NCBI GenBank assembly: GCA_035645275.1
Contig: DASQMX010000026.1
Span: forward strand, 372,001-436,000
Direction: 5' to 3'
DNA: 64,000 nt
Source of the DNA: Paranoxybacillus sp035645275
GTDB taxonomy: Bacteria > Bacillota > Bacilli > Bacillales > Anoxybacillaceae
Made by a program: the position numbers and the translations under genes. The notes beneath the pieces are model-generated. The model saw only the letters and a list, made by a program, of their open reading frames with translations, was not told where the DNA came from and did no database searches. Shown here piece by piece: positions 8,706 through 17,323 of the stretch (positions are counted from its first letter, which is position 1; every line of letters begins with the position of its first letter).

Positions 8706-9611
8706 CTACAGTTGATTCTCAAGCCATTTGTCCCATTCATTTTTCGTCTGTCCCACCACATAAACTCCATAGATTTCTTTTTCTTTTGTTTCGAGATGTT
8801 TAAACGCTTTTCCGCCCACGCCAATGATTAAGCCTGGATATTTTTTGGATAAGCGGTCAATCAAGGAAAACGTTTTTTCAATATTTTGCTTTAATGTGCA
8901 TGATAAAAACAAAAATTTGGGATTCACTGCATCAATGACAACGTCTATATCACTTTCAGCGATGCTTGTCCCTAAATAAATCGTCTCAAATCCTTTTTGA
9001 CGAAGATATAAAGTAAACATCAATAATCCAAGCTCATGCGATTCACCAGGACCACATACAGAAACCGTTTTCGGCAAAACTCCATTAATAGGAATTGCCG
9101 AAAAAATAGTCCCCATTCTCGAGCGAATAAACGAAGTTGCAAAATGTTCATGAGCGCTTGTAATTTTCTTTTTCTCCCACAAATCACCAATACGTACCAA
9201 CAACGATCCTAAAATGTCAATAACGACTTTCTCGACCGTATATATGCTAAAAGCACGATTCATCCATTCGTTTGCCCGATTTTCATCAAACGACAGTAAC
9301 GCTTCTAACAGCCCGTCCATTAAGCGGGCGGCAAAATCGCTTCTATCTTCGTCCGTGAAAGAATTCGTTGTTTTCATACCATTTTTCTCAAGAAGCGATA
9401 CTGCCTGACTAATCGTAAATCCTTTATTTACTTTCGAAATGAGCCATCTTAAAACTTTAACATGTTCTTCTGTATATAAACGATGTCCTGATTCATTCCG
9501 CTTTGGAGCGATGATTTGATAGCGCCGTTCCCAGGCCCGAAGCGTTCCCGGCTGAATGCCAAGCATTTTCGAGACCGCTTTAATATTATATTTTCCTTCT
9601 TGTGATGACAT
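8706..9611 (-). CDS. MerR-type regulator with cobalamin-binding domain (CarH/LitR-like)
   Basis: 301 residues. An N-terminal MerR helix-turn-helix (about 8-75, with GTLRAWERRY) is followed by a four-helix B12 cap domain (about 90-170) and a Rossmann-type B12-binding domain (about 180-300). The CarH residue signature is complete: W145, then nine residues, then E155-H156, and an ExH ligand motif E190-S191-H192 in GPGESHELGL. In characterised CarH proteins these hold adenosylcobalamin and make DNA binding light-sensitive; that behaviour here is inference. The start at 9611 has GGAGG upstream; 21 extra upstream codons lack one. It follows ypbG by 85 bases. Confidence 0.85.
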   Translation of the reverse strand: MSSQEGKYNIKAVSKMLGIQPGTLRAWERRYQIIAPKRNESGHRLYTEEHVKVLRWLISKVNKGFTISQAVSLLEKNGMKTTNSFTDEDRSDFAARLMDGLLEALLSFDENRANEWMNRAFSIYTVEKVVIDILGSLLVRIGDLWEKKKITSAHEHFATSFIRSRMGTIFSAIPINGVLPKTVSVCGPGESHELGLLMFTLYLRQKGFETIYLGTSIAESDIDVVIDAVNPKFLFLSCTLKQNIEKTFSLIDRLSKKYPGLIIGVGGKAFKHLETKEKEIYGVYVVGQTKNEWDKWLENQL

Positions 9612-9696
9612 TTTTATATCCTCCAGGTACGTTGAACTTATGCTATGTATAATTATAGATGATTTGTACAACATGTGTAAATTTTGTATATGTTTT

Positions 9697-10455
9697 TTAC
9701 AGCGATTTTAACGTAATCAGATGGGTTTCTGCCGGTGCCCCAAGACGAAACGGAAGAGCCGTTGTTCCATACCCATTGCTCACAACTACTGTTGTTCCAT
9801 TTATTTTTCGCATGCCGCCCTTTTCATAAAGACCAAATGAAAAGAAACGGATTTGGCCTCCATGTGTATGTCCACTTAAAACAAGGGAAATGCGCTGATT
9901 TTCTTGGATTTTGCCAACAATCGCCGGATTATGGGAAACAAGAATGCGAAACCCTTCATCCCCTGCGCCTAAAAGAGCTAAATCAAGCCGATCGCGATTT
10001 TTACTCATATCGTCGACTCCGAGCAAGGCGATTTTTTCCCCTTTTTCCGATTCAAAAGTCACAGCTGTGTTGTCTAAAATTTTCACTCCTTCTTCCGTTA
10101 AGAAGCTGGCCAATTCATGAAAATCAACTTCATAATCGTTATTGCCCCAGACAAAATAAATAGGACCGATTTCTTTTAAACGTCGAATGTTTTCCGCAAC
10201 CCTCGAAAACGGTACACCTTTTTCTGTTAGATCTCCACCGATAATCACAATATCTGCTTTCCCTTTTACTTCATTGACAATTTTTTTCGATAGGCTGCGT
10301 CGGTGAATATCCGATATAAAAAAGATTGACATCTCCCCAAAACTTTTTGGGAATTCACGAAACAGCAAATTTGTATAAGTGACTTTGTTACGATGCGCTT
10401 CAAACCACATGTAAATAAAAAAGAATAGGACGATAACAGCTAATGAAATAAACAT
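9697..10455 (-). CDS. ypbG: Membrane-anchored metallophosphoesterase YpbG
   Basis: 252 residues. An N-terminal membrane segment (2-18) precedes a calcineurin-type phosphoesterase fold with its metal motifs in order: SDIHRRS (about 48), GGDLTEKG (about 73), WGNNDYE (about 104), a histidine in VSHNPAI and SGHTHGGQ (about 194). The substrate is not known. The start follows AGGGGGA. The MerR/B12 regulator is next downstream and may be cotranscribed. Confidence 0.88.
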   Translation of the reverse strand: MFISLAVIVLFFFIYMWFEAHRNKVTYTNLLFREFPKSFGEMSIFFISDIHRRSLSKKIVNEVKGKADIVIIGGDLTEKGVPFSRVAENIRRLKEIGPIYFVWGNNDYEVDFHELASFLTEEGVKILDNTAVTFESEKGEKIALLGVDDMSKNRDRLDLALLGAGDEGFRILVSHNPAIVGKIQENQRISLVLSGHTHGGQIRFFSFGLYEKGGMRKINGTTVVVSNGYGTTALPFRLGAPAETHLITLKSL

Positions 10456-10493
10456 AAATCCCCCTATACATTGTTTTTAAACTTTCGCTTCCG

Positions 10494-10859
10494 CTATAAA
10501 TCTATCGACATCATACCATAAACGATAGAAAAGGTTAAAAATAAACCAGTTAAGATTACGTTCATTTGAAACAAAAAATAAAAATTCGCAACAACTCCAT
10601 AACTAACAATGAGTTCTCCAAGCCGCACTTCGCGTCCGGAAAGATAAAATACCATTTCTTCAATGATGGAACGAATAAGCGTGGCATTAGCCAAAAACCC
10701 GATGAAAAAAGAAATCATCGCTAAAAAAGACTTCAGCGGATTAAAAATAAATTCAGTGATAAAATTCGTAAAATGAAACGGGGTCACGTCTGGCATCCAG
10801 TTAATCATGAAATATCCCCCAATAAAACCGATGAAAAGACAGAATAACTTAAATCGCAT
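10494..10859 (-). CDS. Hypothetical integral membrane protein
   Basis: 121 residues, mostly hydrophobic, with about three to four predicted membrane segments (3-22, 36-60, 82-100, 100-117). The start has a strong GGGGAGGGAG site. It lies between ypbG and the divergent cotJ operon. I do not recognise the family and see no catalytic motif. Confidence 0.65.
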   Translation of the reverse strand: MRFKLFCLFIGFIGGYFMINWMPDVTPFHFTNFITEFIFNPLKSFLAMISFFIGFLANATLIRSIIEEMVFYLSGREVRLGELIVSYGVVANFYFLFQMNVILTGLFLTFSIVYGMMSIDL

Positions 10860-10953
10860 AAAATCTCCCTCCCCTTTGTTTCACTTGTATGTCAAGAGAA
10901 GGAATTTCATGAAAGCAAATGCTGTGATTGACAAGTAAAAAAACGTTTTTGCT

Positions 10954-10982
10954 GTCATGAATAAAAAACAAAGTCATAAACA
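10954..10982 (+). promoter_or_regulatory. Sigma-E-type promoter of cotJABC
   Basis: GTCATGA (10954-10960) and CATAAACA (10975-10982) are separated by 14 bases and resemble the sigma-E consensus (GKMATAWW and CATAMAMT). cotJ is known to be sigma-E dependent in B. subtilis. The cotJA ribosome site AAAGGAGG starts about 17 bases after the -10 element. Confidence 0.55.
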
Positions 10983-11013
10983 TAAAGTGATGCACTGTAA
11001 AAGGAGGTTCGCC

Positions 11014-11244
11014 ATGTTTACAACACGAAAGCAATATCATCCGTATGTAAGCCCTTTTGATCCTTGCCATCCAATCCGCACGAAAACATACGTTACCGCA
11101 CCGAATCTTTATATTCCGTTTCAGCCACCGAATTTGCCACAATTTCCGCTCCATGAAGCATTAAAAAAAGGAACACTTTGGAAGATATTTTACGACCCTT
11201 ATTACAGCCCTTATGAAATGGCTCATAAAGGTGATGGACAATGA
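11014..11244 (+). CDS. cotJA: Spore coat protein CotJA
   Basis: 76 residues, proline- and tyrosine-rich with repeated PYVSP/YYSPYE-like segments typical of CotJA. The start at 11014 follows AAAGGAGGTTCGCC; 19 earlier in-frame codons have no ribosome site. The stop overlaps the cotJB start by four bases (ATGA). CotJ proteins are inner coat components made in the mother cell. Confidence 0.9.
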   Translation: MFTTRKQYHPYVSPFDPCHPIRTKTYVTAPNLYIPFQPPNLPQFPLHEALKKGTLWKIFYDPYYSPYEMAHKGDGQ

Positions 11245-11501
11245 AACAAATGCCAAAAGAATATTATGAGCTTCTTGAACAACTACAAACCGTTGATTTT
11301 GCCCTCATCGATTTAACGTTGTATTTAGACACCCATCCTGACGACTATCAAGCAATTCAACAGTTTAACCAGCTGGCTCAGAAACGAAAACAGCTAAAAA
11401 AACAATACGAGACATCATACGGTCCACTTCAGCAATACGGTAACAGTTATTCGAATTACCCGTGGAATTGGGACGACGCACCATGGCCATGGCAAGTATA
11501 A
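11241..11501 (+). CDS. cotJB: Spore coat protein CotJB
   Basis: 86 residues. A helical N-terminal half (YYELLEQLQTVDFALIDL) is followed by the family motif LDTHPDD and a tail rich in Pro, Trp and Tyr ending PWNWDDAPWPW. Translation is probably coupled to cotJA through the ATGA overlap. CotJB is thought to help assemble CotJC into the coat. Confidence 0.92.
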   Translation: MKQMPKEYYELLEQLQTVDFALIDLTLYLDTHPDDYQAIQQFNQLAQKRKQLKKQYETSYGPLQQYGNSYSNYPWNWDDAPWPWQV

Positions 11502-11524
11502 AGGTGTGAACGGGAGGGGAGACA

Positions 11525-12094
11525 ATGTGGATTTACGAAAAAAAATTGCAATACCCGGTAAGAGTGAGTACATGCAATCCGAAGTTAGCCAAATATCTCA
11601 TTGAGCAATATGGCGGTGCTGATGGCGAACTGGCCGCTGCTCTTCGTTACTTGAACCAGCGCTATTCCATCCCGGATAAAGTCATTGGTTTGTTAACCGA
11701 TATTGGAACAGAAGAACTCGCCCATCTGGAAATAATTGCGACGATGGTATATAAACTAACGAAAGATGCGACGCCCGAGCAGCTGAAAGAAGCTGGGCTT
11801 GGCGCCCATTATGCGAACCACGACAATGCTCTTTTCTATCATAATGCGGCTGGTGTTCCATGGACGGCCTCTTACATTCAAGCAAAAGGCGATCCGATTG
11901 CTGACCTTTACGAAGACATCGCCGCTGAAGAAAAAGCGAGGGCAACATATCAATGGATTATTAATATGAGTGATGACCCTGATTTAAATGACGGGCTTCG
12001 TTTCTTGCGCGAACGTGAAATTATTCATGCTCAGCGGTTCCGTGAAGCCGTGGAAATTTTAAAGGAAGAGCGCGACCGAAAAAAGTTTTTCTAG
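11525..12094 (+). CDS. cotJC: CotJC, manganese-catalase-family coat protein
   Basis: 189 residues with the ferritin-like four-helix fold of Mn catalases. Candidate metal ligands are in GADGELAAALRYL (about 32-44), EELAHLEII (about 65) and EREIIHAQRF (about 165). The start follows GGGAGGGGAGACA. Last gene of cotJABC. The fold is clear; whether it has catalase activity cannot be read from the sequence. Confidence 0.93.
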   Translation: MWIYEKKLQYPVRVSTCNPKLAKYLIEQYGGADGELAAALRYLNQRYSIPDKVIGLLTDIGTEELAHLEIIATMVYKLTKDATPEQLKEAGLGAHYANHDNALFYHNAAGVPWTASYIQAKGDPIADLYEDIAAEEKARATYQWIINMSDDPDLNDGLRFLREREIIHAQRFREAVEILKEERDRKKFF

Positions 12095-12106
12095 TTCAGG
12101 GAAAAG

Positions 12107-12147
12107 AGCTGACTCATCAGCGCAGATGTCCTGCCTTTGAGTCAGCT
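12107..12147. terminator. Hairpin between cotJC and ypbF
   Basis: Arms AGCTGACTCA / TGAGTCAGCT pair perfectly over 10 bases, followed by a T-rich stretch on the plus strand. The right arm touches the ypbF stop codon. It resembles a core-less member of the palindromic family. Confidence 0.65.
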
Positions 12148-12593
12148 TACTTATTTTCATAGTATAAATTAATATCATATTGTTGTTTCATCCATTCAAA
12201 CAGCTTATAACGCTCTTGCCATTCTTTTTTCTCTTTCCATAAATCATTGCTTTTTTGAATAATTTCGCAGCGCAATGCATGAAATTCTTCTTCAGCCTTG
12301 TCACATTTTTTTTGATAAAAAAGAATGCACCAGTACATAGAAAACAAAACGAGCAATATGTATAAATGTTCAGGACGGTTTAAAAAATCGTCAATCATGG
12401 AACTAATAATGAAGTAGTTCGGATAAACAATAAAAAGAGTGATATAAATAAAAAAACCGCTAAACCCAATAAACGTAATGATCTGCAACGCTTTTACTCT
12501 TATCTTCAATCGCTCAAACTTTTGCTTCTTCTCAATGACCGCTAACATCATTTGCTTCGTCACTTCGTCGATGTTTTCATGAAGCCACTCCAT
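12147..12593 (-). CDS. ypbF: YpbF family membrane protein (DUF2663)
   Basis: 148 residues, matching B. subtilis YpbF (about 147). Two hydrophobic segments (about 38-60 and 74-93) lie between charged coiled-coil-like helices at both ends. Function unknown. The start at 12593 follows GGGGGT; 25 further upstream codons run through sequence without a ribosome site. Confidence 0.78.
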   Translation of the reverse strand: MEWLHENIDEVTKQMMLAVIEKKQKFERLKIRVKALQIITFIGFSGFFIYITLFIVYPNYFIISSMIDDFLNRPEHLYILLVLFSMYWCILFYQKKCDKAEEEFHALRCEIIQKSNDLWKEKKEWQERYKLFEWMKQQYDINLYYENK

Positions 12594-12684
12594 TTTTTTA
12601 CCCCCAATATTGTTGGTTACTATCAATATATGTACAAGGTTAAAAATTTTAGAACAATCTTGTACCATTTTATCCCGTTCTAAT

Positions 12685-12786
12685 CGTCCGTAAGACTCCC
12701 ACCTCTACAGGTGGGAGATAACGGACGCTAAGAACCCGATAAGTTCAACTAACATCAGTGGGGGATGAAGAAAACCCCCACTGATG
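12685..12786. mobile_element. Orphan IS200/IS605-type end or TnpB-guide-like hairpin pair
   Basis: Two strong hairpins stand in tandem. The first pairs CGTCCGT/ACGGACG, then CTCCCACCT/AGGTGGGAG around CTAC (12685-12727). The second is a perfect 12-bp stem, CATCAGTGGGGG / CCCCCACTGATG (12753-12786). The linker contains GTTCAACTAA. Such hairpins are typical of IS200/IS605 element ends and of the guide RNA made beside tnpB. No tnpA or tnpB lies nearby. Attribution is from memory of such elements. With copy 2 of the repeat it fills the 306-base gap upstream of ypbE. Confidence 0.5.
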
Positions 12787-12815
12787 AAGTTGCACTTTAT
12801 GTTGTTAAAAGAAAA

Positions 12816-12900
12816 AGGGCTGTCCGAAGCAAAGAATCAGACATCACGCCACCATATATCGTGAATGATGCGTCACGTCAGATCTTTATCGGACAACCTC
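12816..12900. repeat. Nested palindromic element (copy 2, inverted)
   Basis: Outer arms GGGCTGTCCG / CGGACAACCTC; inner arms AATCAGACATCACG / CGTCACGTCAGATCTT; AT-rich centre CCATATATCG. The last base is also the first base of the ypbE stop triplet. Divergent member of the family. Confidence 0.7.
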
Positions 12901-13514
12901 TACTTTGACATTTCAAACACTGGTATTTTTAATACTTGTCCTTTATGAAGTTGTGAGCTGTCTAAATCATTCCATTCTTTAATAATTTGCATTCCTTCAT
13001 CGCTTTTATAATATTTCATCGCAATGCTGAATAATGTTTCGTTTTCTTGGACGATATGAGTAATGACCTCCTGCCCGTTCTCCTCTTCGTCGCTTTCTAT
13101 TTGCTCTTTTTCCGATACAGACTGACGATTTTCAGTTGGCGGCTTCACTTCCTCGCTGTTTGTTGATTGTATTGGTTGAGAATTTGGCTTTCTTTTCGTT
13201 CTTTGCTCATCATCGTCATCAACAATATCTACTGTTTCGTAGCTATCATTTTGATTCAGCGTAATTACACTTTTCGGCTTCTTATCATATAAATAATAAA
13301 TGCTTAAAATCGATATTGGCAGAAGAATAAAAAAGAGCGCCAACAGACGAATGACTGGATATTTAATTTTCCATTTCGTTTTTCTATTGGTCTTTTTATG
13401 CACCTCACTGCGAGGTGGTAATGAAAGGGCATCTAGTTCATTTCCCTTTTGTTTCGAGTCATGTACTTGCTGCCGCAATCCTTCTGCCTGGTCATGCGAA
13501 GATGGTTTGTTCAT
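12900..13514 (-). CDS. ypbE: LysM-domain membrane protein YpbE
   Basis: 204 residues: a basic N-terminal cytoplasmic part, one membrane segment (about 55-75), a long acidic and polar linker (about 90-150) and a C-terminal LysM domain (about 155-199, with QENETLFSIAMKYY and LHKGQVLKIP). It is probably anchored in the membrane and touches the cell wall. ATG at 13514 fits GAAGGG better than the TTG one codon upstream. Last gene of ypbB-recQ-ypbD-ypbE. Confidence 0.88.
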   Translation of the reverse strand: MNKPSSHDQAEGLRQQVHDSKQKGNELDALSLPPRSEVHKKTNRKTKWKIKYPVIRLLALFFILLPISILSIYYLYDKKPKSVITLNQNDSYETVDIVDDDDEQRTKRKPNSQPIQSTNSEEVKPPTENRQSVSEKEQIESDEEENGQEVITHIVQENETLFSIAMKYYKSDEGMQIIKEWNDLDSSQLHKGQVLKIPVFEMSK

Positions 13515-13529
13515 CAATGTCCCTTCACC

Positions 13530-14123
13530 TCAATATTGCTCTTTGCGCTTGGATTGAAGATAGTCAAAACGAATTTTCACTGCTAAAACGAAATCGATGA
13601 GGAAGTGAGAGAAAATCGTCACCCACAAGCTATGCGTAAGTTCATATACATAGCCGAGAAAAAAACTGAGCAAAACAACGACAATAAACAAAAACATTTT
13701 TGATAAGTAACGAACATGCAATACTGCAAAAATGATGCTTGCCATTACAAGGCCAAAATTCGTTTGTATGACACCGCGAAACAATATTTCCTCACTAAAA
13801 GCGATCAGAAGACATAGAAAAAATATGTGCGGAATCGAGCGAGTTTGAAAAATTTTTTCATTCACTCCACCATCGTCATACCAATTTTCCGGCAAATAAC
13901 GCATCAATAAAAAATTAACGATAAGAACGATGAGTCCACTCCCTGCTCCATACACGATGACATCATGAAACGAAAATTGCCAAAGCTGTCCGAAAGATTT
14001 CCAATCAAAGAAGAATAAACCAATGATGAAAGATAAAAACAATAATAAAAGCTGTGTAAGATATAAATGAATGATTACCTCTTTATCGCTCATTGCTTGA
14101 ATGAGTTCTGCTTGACGTTTCAT
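13530..14123 (-). CDS. ypbD: CPBP family intramembrane metalloprotease YpbD
   Basis: 197 residues with about six membrane segments. The CPBP (Abi) motifs are visible: SEEILFRG near residue 108, AVLHVRY near 135 and a final HFLID near 175. Substrate unknown. Between recQ and ypbE. Confidence 0.88.
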   Translation of the reverse strand: MKRQAELIQAMSDKEVIIHLYLTQLLLLFLSFIIGLFFFDWKSFGQLWQFSFHDVIVYGAGSGLIVLIVNFLLMRYLPENWYDDGGVNEKIFQTRSIPHIFFLCLLIAFSEEILFRGVIQTNFGLVMASIIFAVLHVRYLSKMFLFIVVVLLSFFLGYVYELTHSLWVTIFSHFLIDFVLAVKIRFDYLQSKRKEQY

Positions 14124-14140
14124 TACTCAATGTCCTCATT

Positions 14141-15619
14141 TCAAAAGAAAATTCTTTTTAATTCGCCCTGCCAATCGAAGGCCTCCTGCTTTAGCTTCAA
14201 GCGGTTGTTTGAAAAGTAACGGCTTATATCAAATCCGCATAAATCGCAGCACGCCTCAGGTTTTTGTGTTAGCTCTTCGGCAAAATAGGACAGAACTTGT
14301 TCTCGGCGGCAATGAGAATGAAAAATCCATCGCAGCATCGCACGCAATTTTTGTTGTTTTAATTGTTTGCGGTTTTCGATTTTCTTCATTAGTTGATAGC
14401 ACAAGTCTGTTGCATCAACACATCCCGCTGCTGAATAACGTTCCAATAAATAATCCATTAACCGCCATTGCACTTCGGTCAGCCCAATATGGTCGAGCGC
14501 ATATGCTTCAAACTCGCTTTTCGATAGATTCATAGATAGTCGGTTGCACAATTGTTCGACCTGTTCTCTTGTCGGCAATTCCATCTCCATAAGAGATTGT
14601 ACCATGTCCTCATCGCCATTGGTATACAATAATATCGCTACACTATCCTTTCCATCGCGACCGGCTCTTCCGATTTCCTGTACGTACGATTCCATCTGAG
14701 CAGGAAGATGAAAATGAATGACAAAGCGGATATTTGCTTTATTTACTCCCATTCCAAAAGCGTTTGTGCAGCAGACAATATCCAATTGATCGTGCAAAAA
14801 CTGCTGTTGAATGAGCATTCGCTGTTCAGCATCCATACCTCCGTGGTAATATGCCGTTTTGTTCAAGCCGTTTTCTCTAAGCAAATTAGCCGCTTTTTCT
14901 GTCCACTGCCGGCTTGAAAAATAAATGATGCCAGGGCCTCGCAAAGACTTCGCATAAAAAAGCAGCTTCTCGATTTTTTCTTGTAAAAACTCCACCTTTT
15001 CCACCTTGATTGCAATGTTTGGACGGTCAATGGAATACAAATGTTTTTTTACAATGTGCATTTGGAGAGAAGCAGCGATATCCTCAATGACTTCCTCCGT
15101 CGCTGTCGCTGTCAGTGCCAAGCATGGCGGATTGCCGAGACGCTCGCGAATTTGTCCAAGCTTTAAAAAATCTGGACGGAAATCATGTCCCCACTGCGAA
15201 ATACAATGTGCCTCATCGACGACAAATAGTGATACGTTCACTTTCAATAAGGCGTTTAGCAGTTTAGGAGACTGTAAAATTTCCGGGGAAGCATAAATAA
15301 AACGGTAACCACTTAAATGAGCGAGTACTTCTTTTTTTTCATGAACAGATAAAAAGCTATTAAGGGCAATCACTCGTTTTTCGCCGCGATTGCGCATTTG
15401 CTGCACTTGATCTTCCATTAACGAAACAAGCGGAGAAATGATCAACACACTGCCGGAAAGCAAGTATCCAGGGAGCTGATAACAAAGCGATTTTCCGCCA
15501 CCTGTCGGCAGCATCGCAATGACATCATTTCCATTTAAGACATCTTCAATAATGTCCCGCTGTCCTGTTCGAAAGGAAGAATGACCAAACTTCTCTTTTA
15601 ATATCGTTTCAAGTTTCAC
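14141..15619 (-). CDS. recQ: ATP-dependent DNA helicase RecQ (short form)
   Basis: 492 residues. Walker A TGGGKS (K43), DEAH box VVDEAHC, motif VI QEIGRAGRDG and a zinc-binding region with Cys residues (HCRRE ... CCDLCGF) are visible. There is no HRDC domain, as in the short RecQ of B. subtilis. GTG at 15619 is preferred: GGTGGAAAAC precedes it and the product begins KLETILKEKF; the open frame to 15658 lies inside ypbB. Overlaps the ypbB stop by 11 bases, suggesting translational coupling. Confidence 0.94.
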   Translation of the reverse strand: MKLETILKEKFGHSSFRTGQRDIIEDVLNGNDVIAMLPTGGGKSLCYQLPGYLLSGSVLIISPLVSLMEDQVQQMRNRGEKRVIALNSFLSVHEKKEVLAHLSGYRFIYASPEILQSPKLLNALLKVNVSLFVVDEAHCISQWGHDFRPDFLKLGQIRERLGNPPCLALTATATEEVIEDIAASLQMHIVKKHLYSIDRPNIAIKVEKVEFLQEKIEKLLFYAKSLRGPGIIYFSSRQWTEKAANLLRENGLNKTAYYHGGMDAEQRMLIQQQFLHDQLDIVCCTNAFGMGVNKANIRFVIHFHLPAQMESYVQEIGRAGRDGKDSVAILLYTNGDEDMVQSLMEMELPTREQVEQLCNRLSMNLSKSEFEAYALDHIGLTEVQWRLMDYLLERYSAAGCVDATDLCYQLMKKIENRKQLKQQKLRAMLRWIFHSHCRREQVLSYFAEELTQKPEACCDLCGFDISRYFSNNRLKLKQEAFDWQGELKRIFF

Positions 15620-16664
15620 GTTTTCCACCGACTTTCGCAAGCACAAGGCGAATTTCAAAATAGCTCACTTTTGCTCCTAATGCTTCTTTAATTTTCTTCA
15701 GCTGATTAGTTTGCAATTGAGCCGCTGTTTGTTTGATTTTTTCGATCGTTTGCCGTTCAACAAACGGCTCAATCGAAAAATCACTTATATTGGCAGCAAT
15801 TTCAACAAGATGATCTTCAATTGTACTTCGTTTTAGCTTACGGATTCGCGCAATTTGTTCGATGCTTTTTCCTTTTTGCAGCCATTCATACGTTTTTCTT
15901 GTTGACATCGTTAAAGGGATAGGAACATAAAGGTCTCTTAGCAGCTCATATAAAGCCGGGAAACGGTTTCTTTCCTTTTCTACCCGGGCTATCATATAAT
16001 GTAACATATGCTGAAAAGTGAGCTGAATATAGATGCGGTCCTTGTTGAAAAAGACAGCAATTTGCTCATTTGTCCAGCCAATTCGTTCATAGCTTGTCAG
16101 ACGTAATACAAACATTGCTGCTTCGTCATCAGAAAAAGCAGAAAGAATCGCCGTTAATTCATGATAAAGCCTTTTTCCTAAGTCGTGTATTTGTTTTTTT
16201 GAAAGAAGATAGCGCTTGACCCATGCAAGTGTTTCCTCATCGCGGTGAATTGGCTCAAACTTTCGTCCATGAAACAAATTCGATAATGTTTGAATGACAA
16301 GGGAAAGACGATACCAAAATGGTTTTGTTTGTTGATGGTATTTAAGTCCGTTTAAATAAGCAGGAAATGGCAGACGCGTCAGCCAGTCATCAAGGTATTT
16401 ATTCCCTAGATCTGTCAGCTGATAATGCCGTTCGTTTATACGCTCTATGAAACGTTTCTCCTGCAATTGCCGAAACGTTTGATTTACATCATTTTTCTCA
16501 ATATCCTTTAATACACCAAACAAGAATTCTAGTTGAAACCATTTACTGTCCTGCAATGTCTGCGATGACTTTTTCCCCTTAAGTAAATGATAAATAGCCG
16601 ACAAGGATCGCTCACCGCGAAATTGGCGCAAACAATATAAAACAATACAATGTAAATAGTTCAA
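15609..16664 (-). CDS. ypbB: YpbB, helix-turn-helix protein linked to recQ
   Basis: 351 residues, same size as B. subtilis YpbB. Mostly helical; a helix-turn-helix of the RecQ-C-terminal/HTH_40 type is seen near 255-300 (TYEWLQKGKSIEQIARIRKL). The start is TTG at 16664 after GAAGAAGCGAGA. It heads the recQ operon and is divergent from fer. Function unknown; the association with RecQ suggests a DNA-related role. Confidence 0.85.
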   Translation of the reverse strand: MNYLHCIVLYCLRQFRGERSLSAIYHLLKGKKSSQTLQDSKWFQLEFLFGVLKDIEKNDVNQTFRQLQEKRFIERINERHYQLTDLGNKYLDDWLTRLPFPAYLNGLKYHQQTKPFWYRLSLVIQTLSNLFHGRKFEPIHRDEETLAWVKRYLLSKKQIHDLGKRLYHELTAILSAFSDDEAAMFVLRLTSYERIGWTNEQIAVFFNKDRIYIQLTFQHMLHYMIARVEKERNRFPALYELLRDLYVPIPLTMSTRKTYEWLQKGKSIEQIARIRKLKRSTIEDHLVEIAANISDFSIEPFVERQTIEKIKQTAAQLQTNQLKKIKEALGAKVSYFEIRLVLAKVGGKRET

Positions 16665-16812
16665 TCTCGCTTCTTCCCCCTAAAACTTGTCAAATCACTG
16701 ATTTTATTGTAACAAAATCTGCCGATGGTTTTCATGTATAAGCATACATAAAAATGGGAAAATTGAAATGAGCAACCCTTAGTATGATAAGCATTCTCAG
16801 CGGACTTTTCTA

Positions 16813-16841
16813 TTGAAAAGTTATTTGAACAGCTTTATTAT
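16813..16841 (+). promoter_or_regulatory. SigA-type promoter of fer
   Basis: TTGAAA (16813-16818), 17-base spacer, TATTAT (16836-16841), about 95 bases upstream of the fer start codon. Matches consensus spacing. Confidence 0.5.
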
Positions 16842-16939
16842 TATACTATGAGGAACACGCTTCCAACTTACATATCCTCGTTAGCGGAATCTCTATTTAG
16901 GTCACCAATACCGTAAATCGAACTCAGGAGGTTTTTTGT

Positions 16940-17188
16940 ATGCCAAAGTATACGATTGTTGACAAAGAAACATGTATCGCATGTGGAGCCTGTGGTGCTG
17001 CTGCTCCGGATATTTATGACTACGATGATGAAGGTATTGCTTACGTAACGCTTGACGACAACCAAGGTATCGTAGAAGTTCCAGATATTTTAATTGACGA
17101 CATGATGGATGCGATGGAAGGCTGTCCAACAGACTCTATTAAAGTGGCAGACGAGCCATTTGATGGAGACCCTAATAAGTTTGAGTAA
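16940..17188 (+). CDS. fer: [4Fe-4S] ferredoxin
   Basis: 82 residues, acidic. Cysteines in CIACGACG (C11, C14, C17) and a fourth in EGCPTD near residue 61 bind a single 4Fe-4S cluster, as in Bacillus ferredoxins. Electron carrier in the cytoplasm; partners not evident here. The ribosome site CAGGAGG is strong. Adjacent to the divergent ypbB as in B. subtilis. Confidence 0.95.
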   Translation: MPKYTIVDKETCIACGACGAAAPDIYDYDDEGIAYVTLDDNQGIVEVPDILIDDMMDAMEGCPTDSIKVADEPFDGDPNKFE

Positions 17189-17193
17189 AATGA

Positions 17194-17233
17194 TGTCCCC
17201 CTCTTGACACTAACTAGCAAGAGGGGTTTTGTT
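17194..17233 (+). terminator. Terminator after fer
   Basis: Arms CCCCTCTTG / CAAGAGGGG with a 12-base loop followed by TTTTGTT, immediately after the fer stop codon. Confidence 0.9.
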
Positions 17234-17256
17234 ATGGAAAGATTTTTCGTCAATTG

Positions 17257-17285
17257 TTGCTACTCGTTCTCTCATATTCTATAAT
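17257..17285 (+). promoter_or_regulatory. SigA-type promoter of ppa
   Basis: TTGCTA (17257-17262), 17-base spacer, perfect TATAAT (17280-17285), about 38 bases upstream of the ppa start codon. Confidence 0.75.
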
Positions 17286-17323
17286 AAAAAAGCATACATA
17301 CCTATTTAAGGAGGAAATTGTCG

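Noticed and set aside
9735..10163. 142-codon open frame on the plus strand
   Set aside because: Antisense to ypbG, whose metal motifs are intact; low-complexity, Cys/His-rich product without family features.
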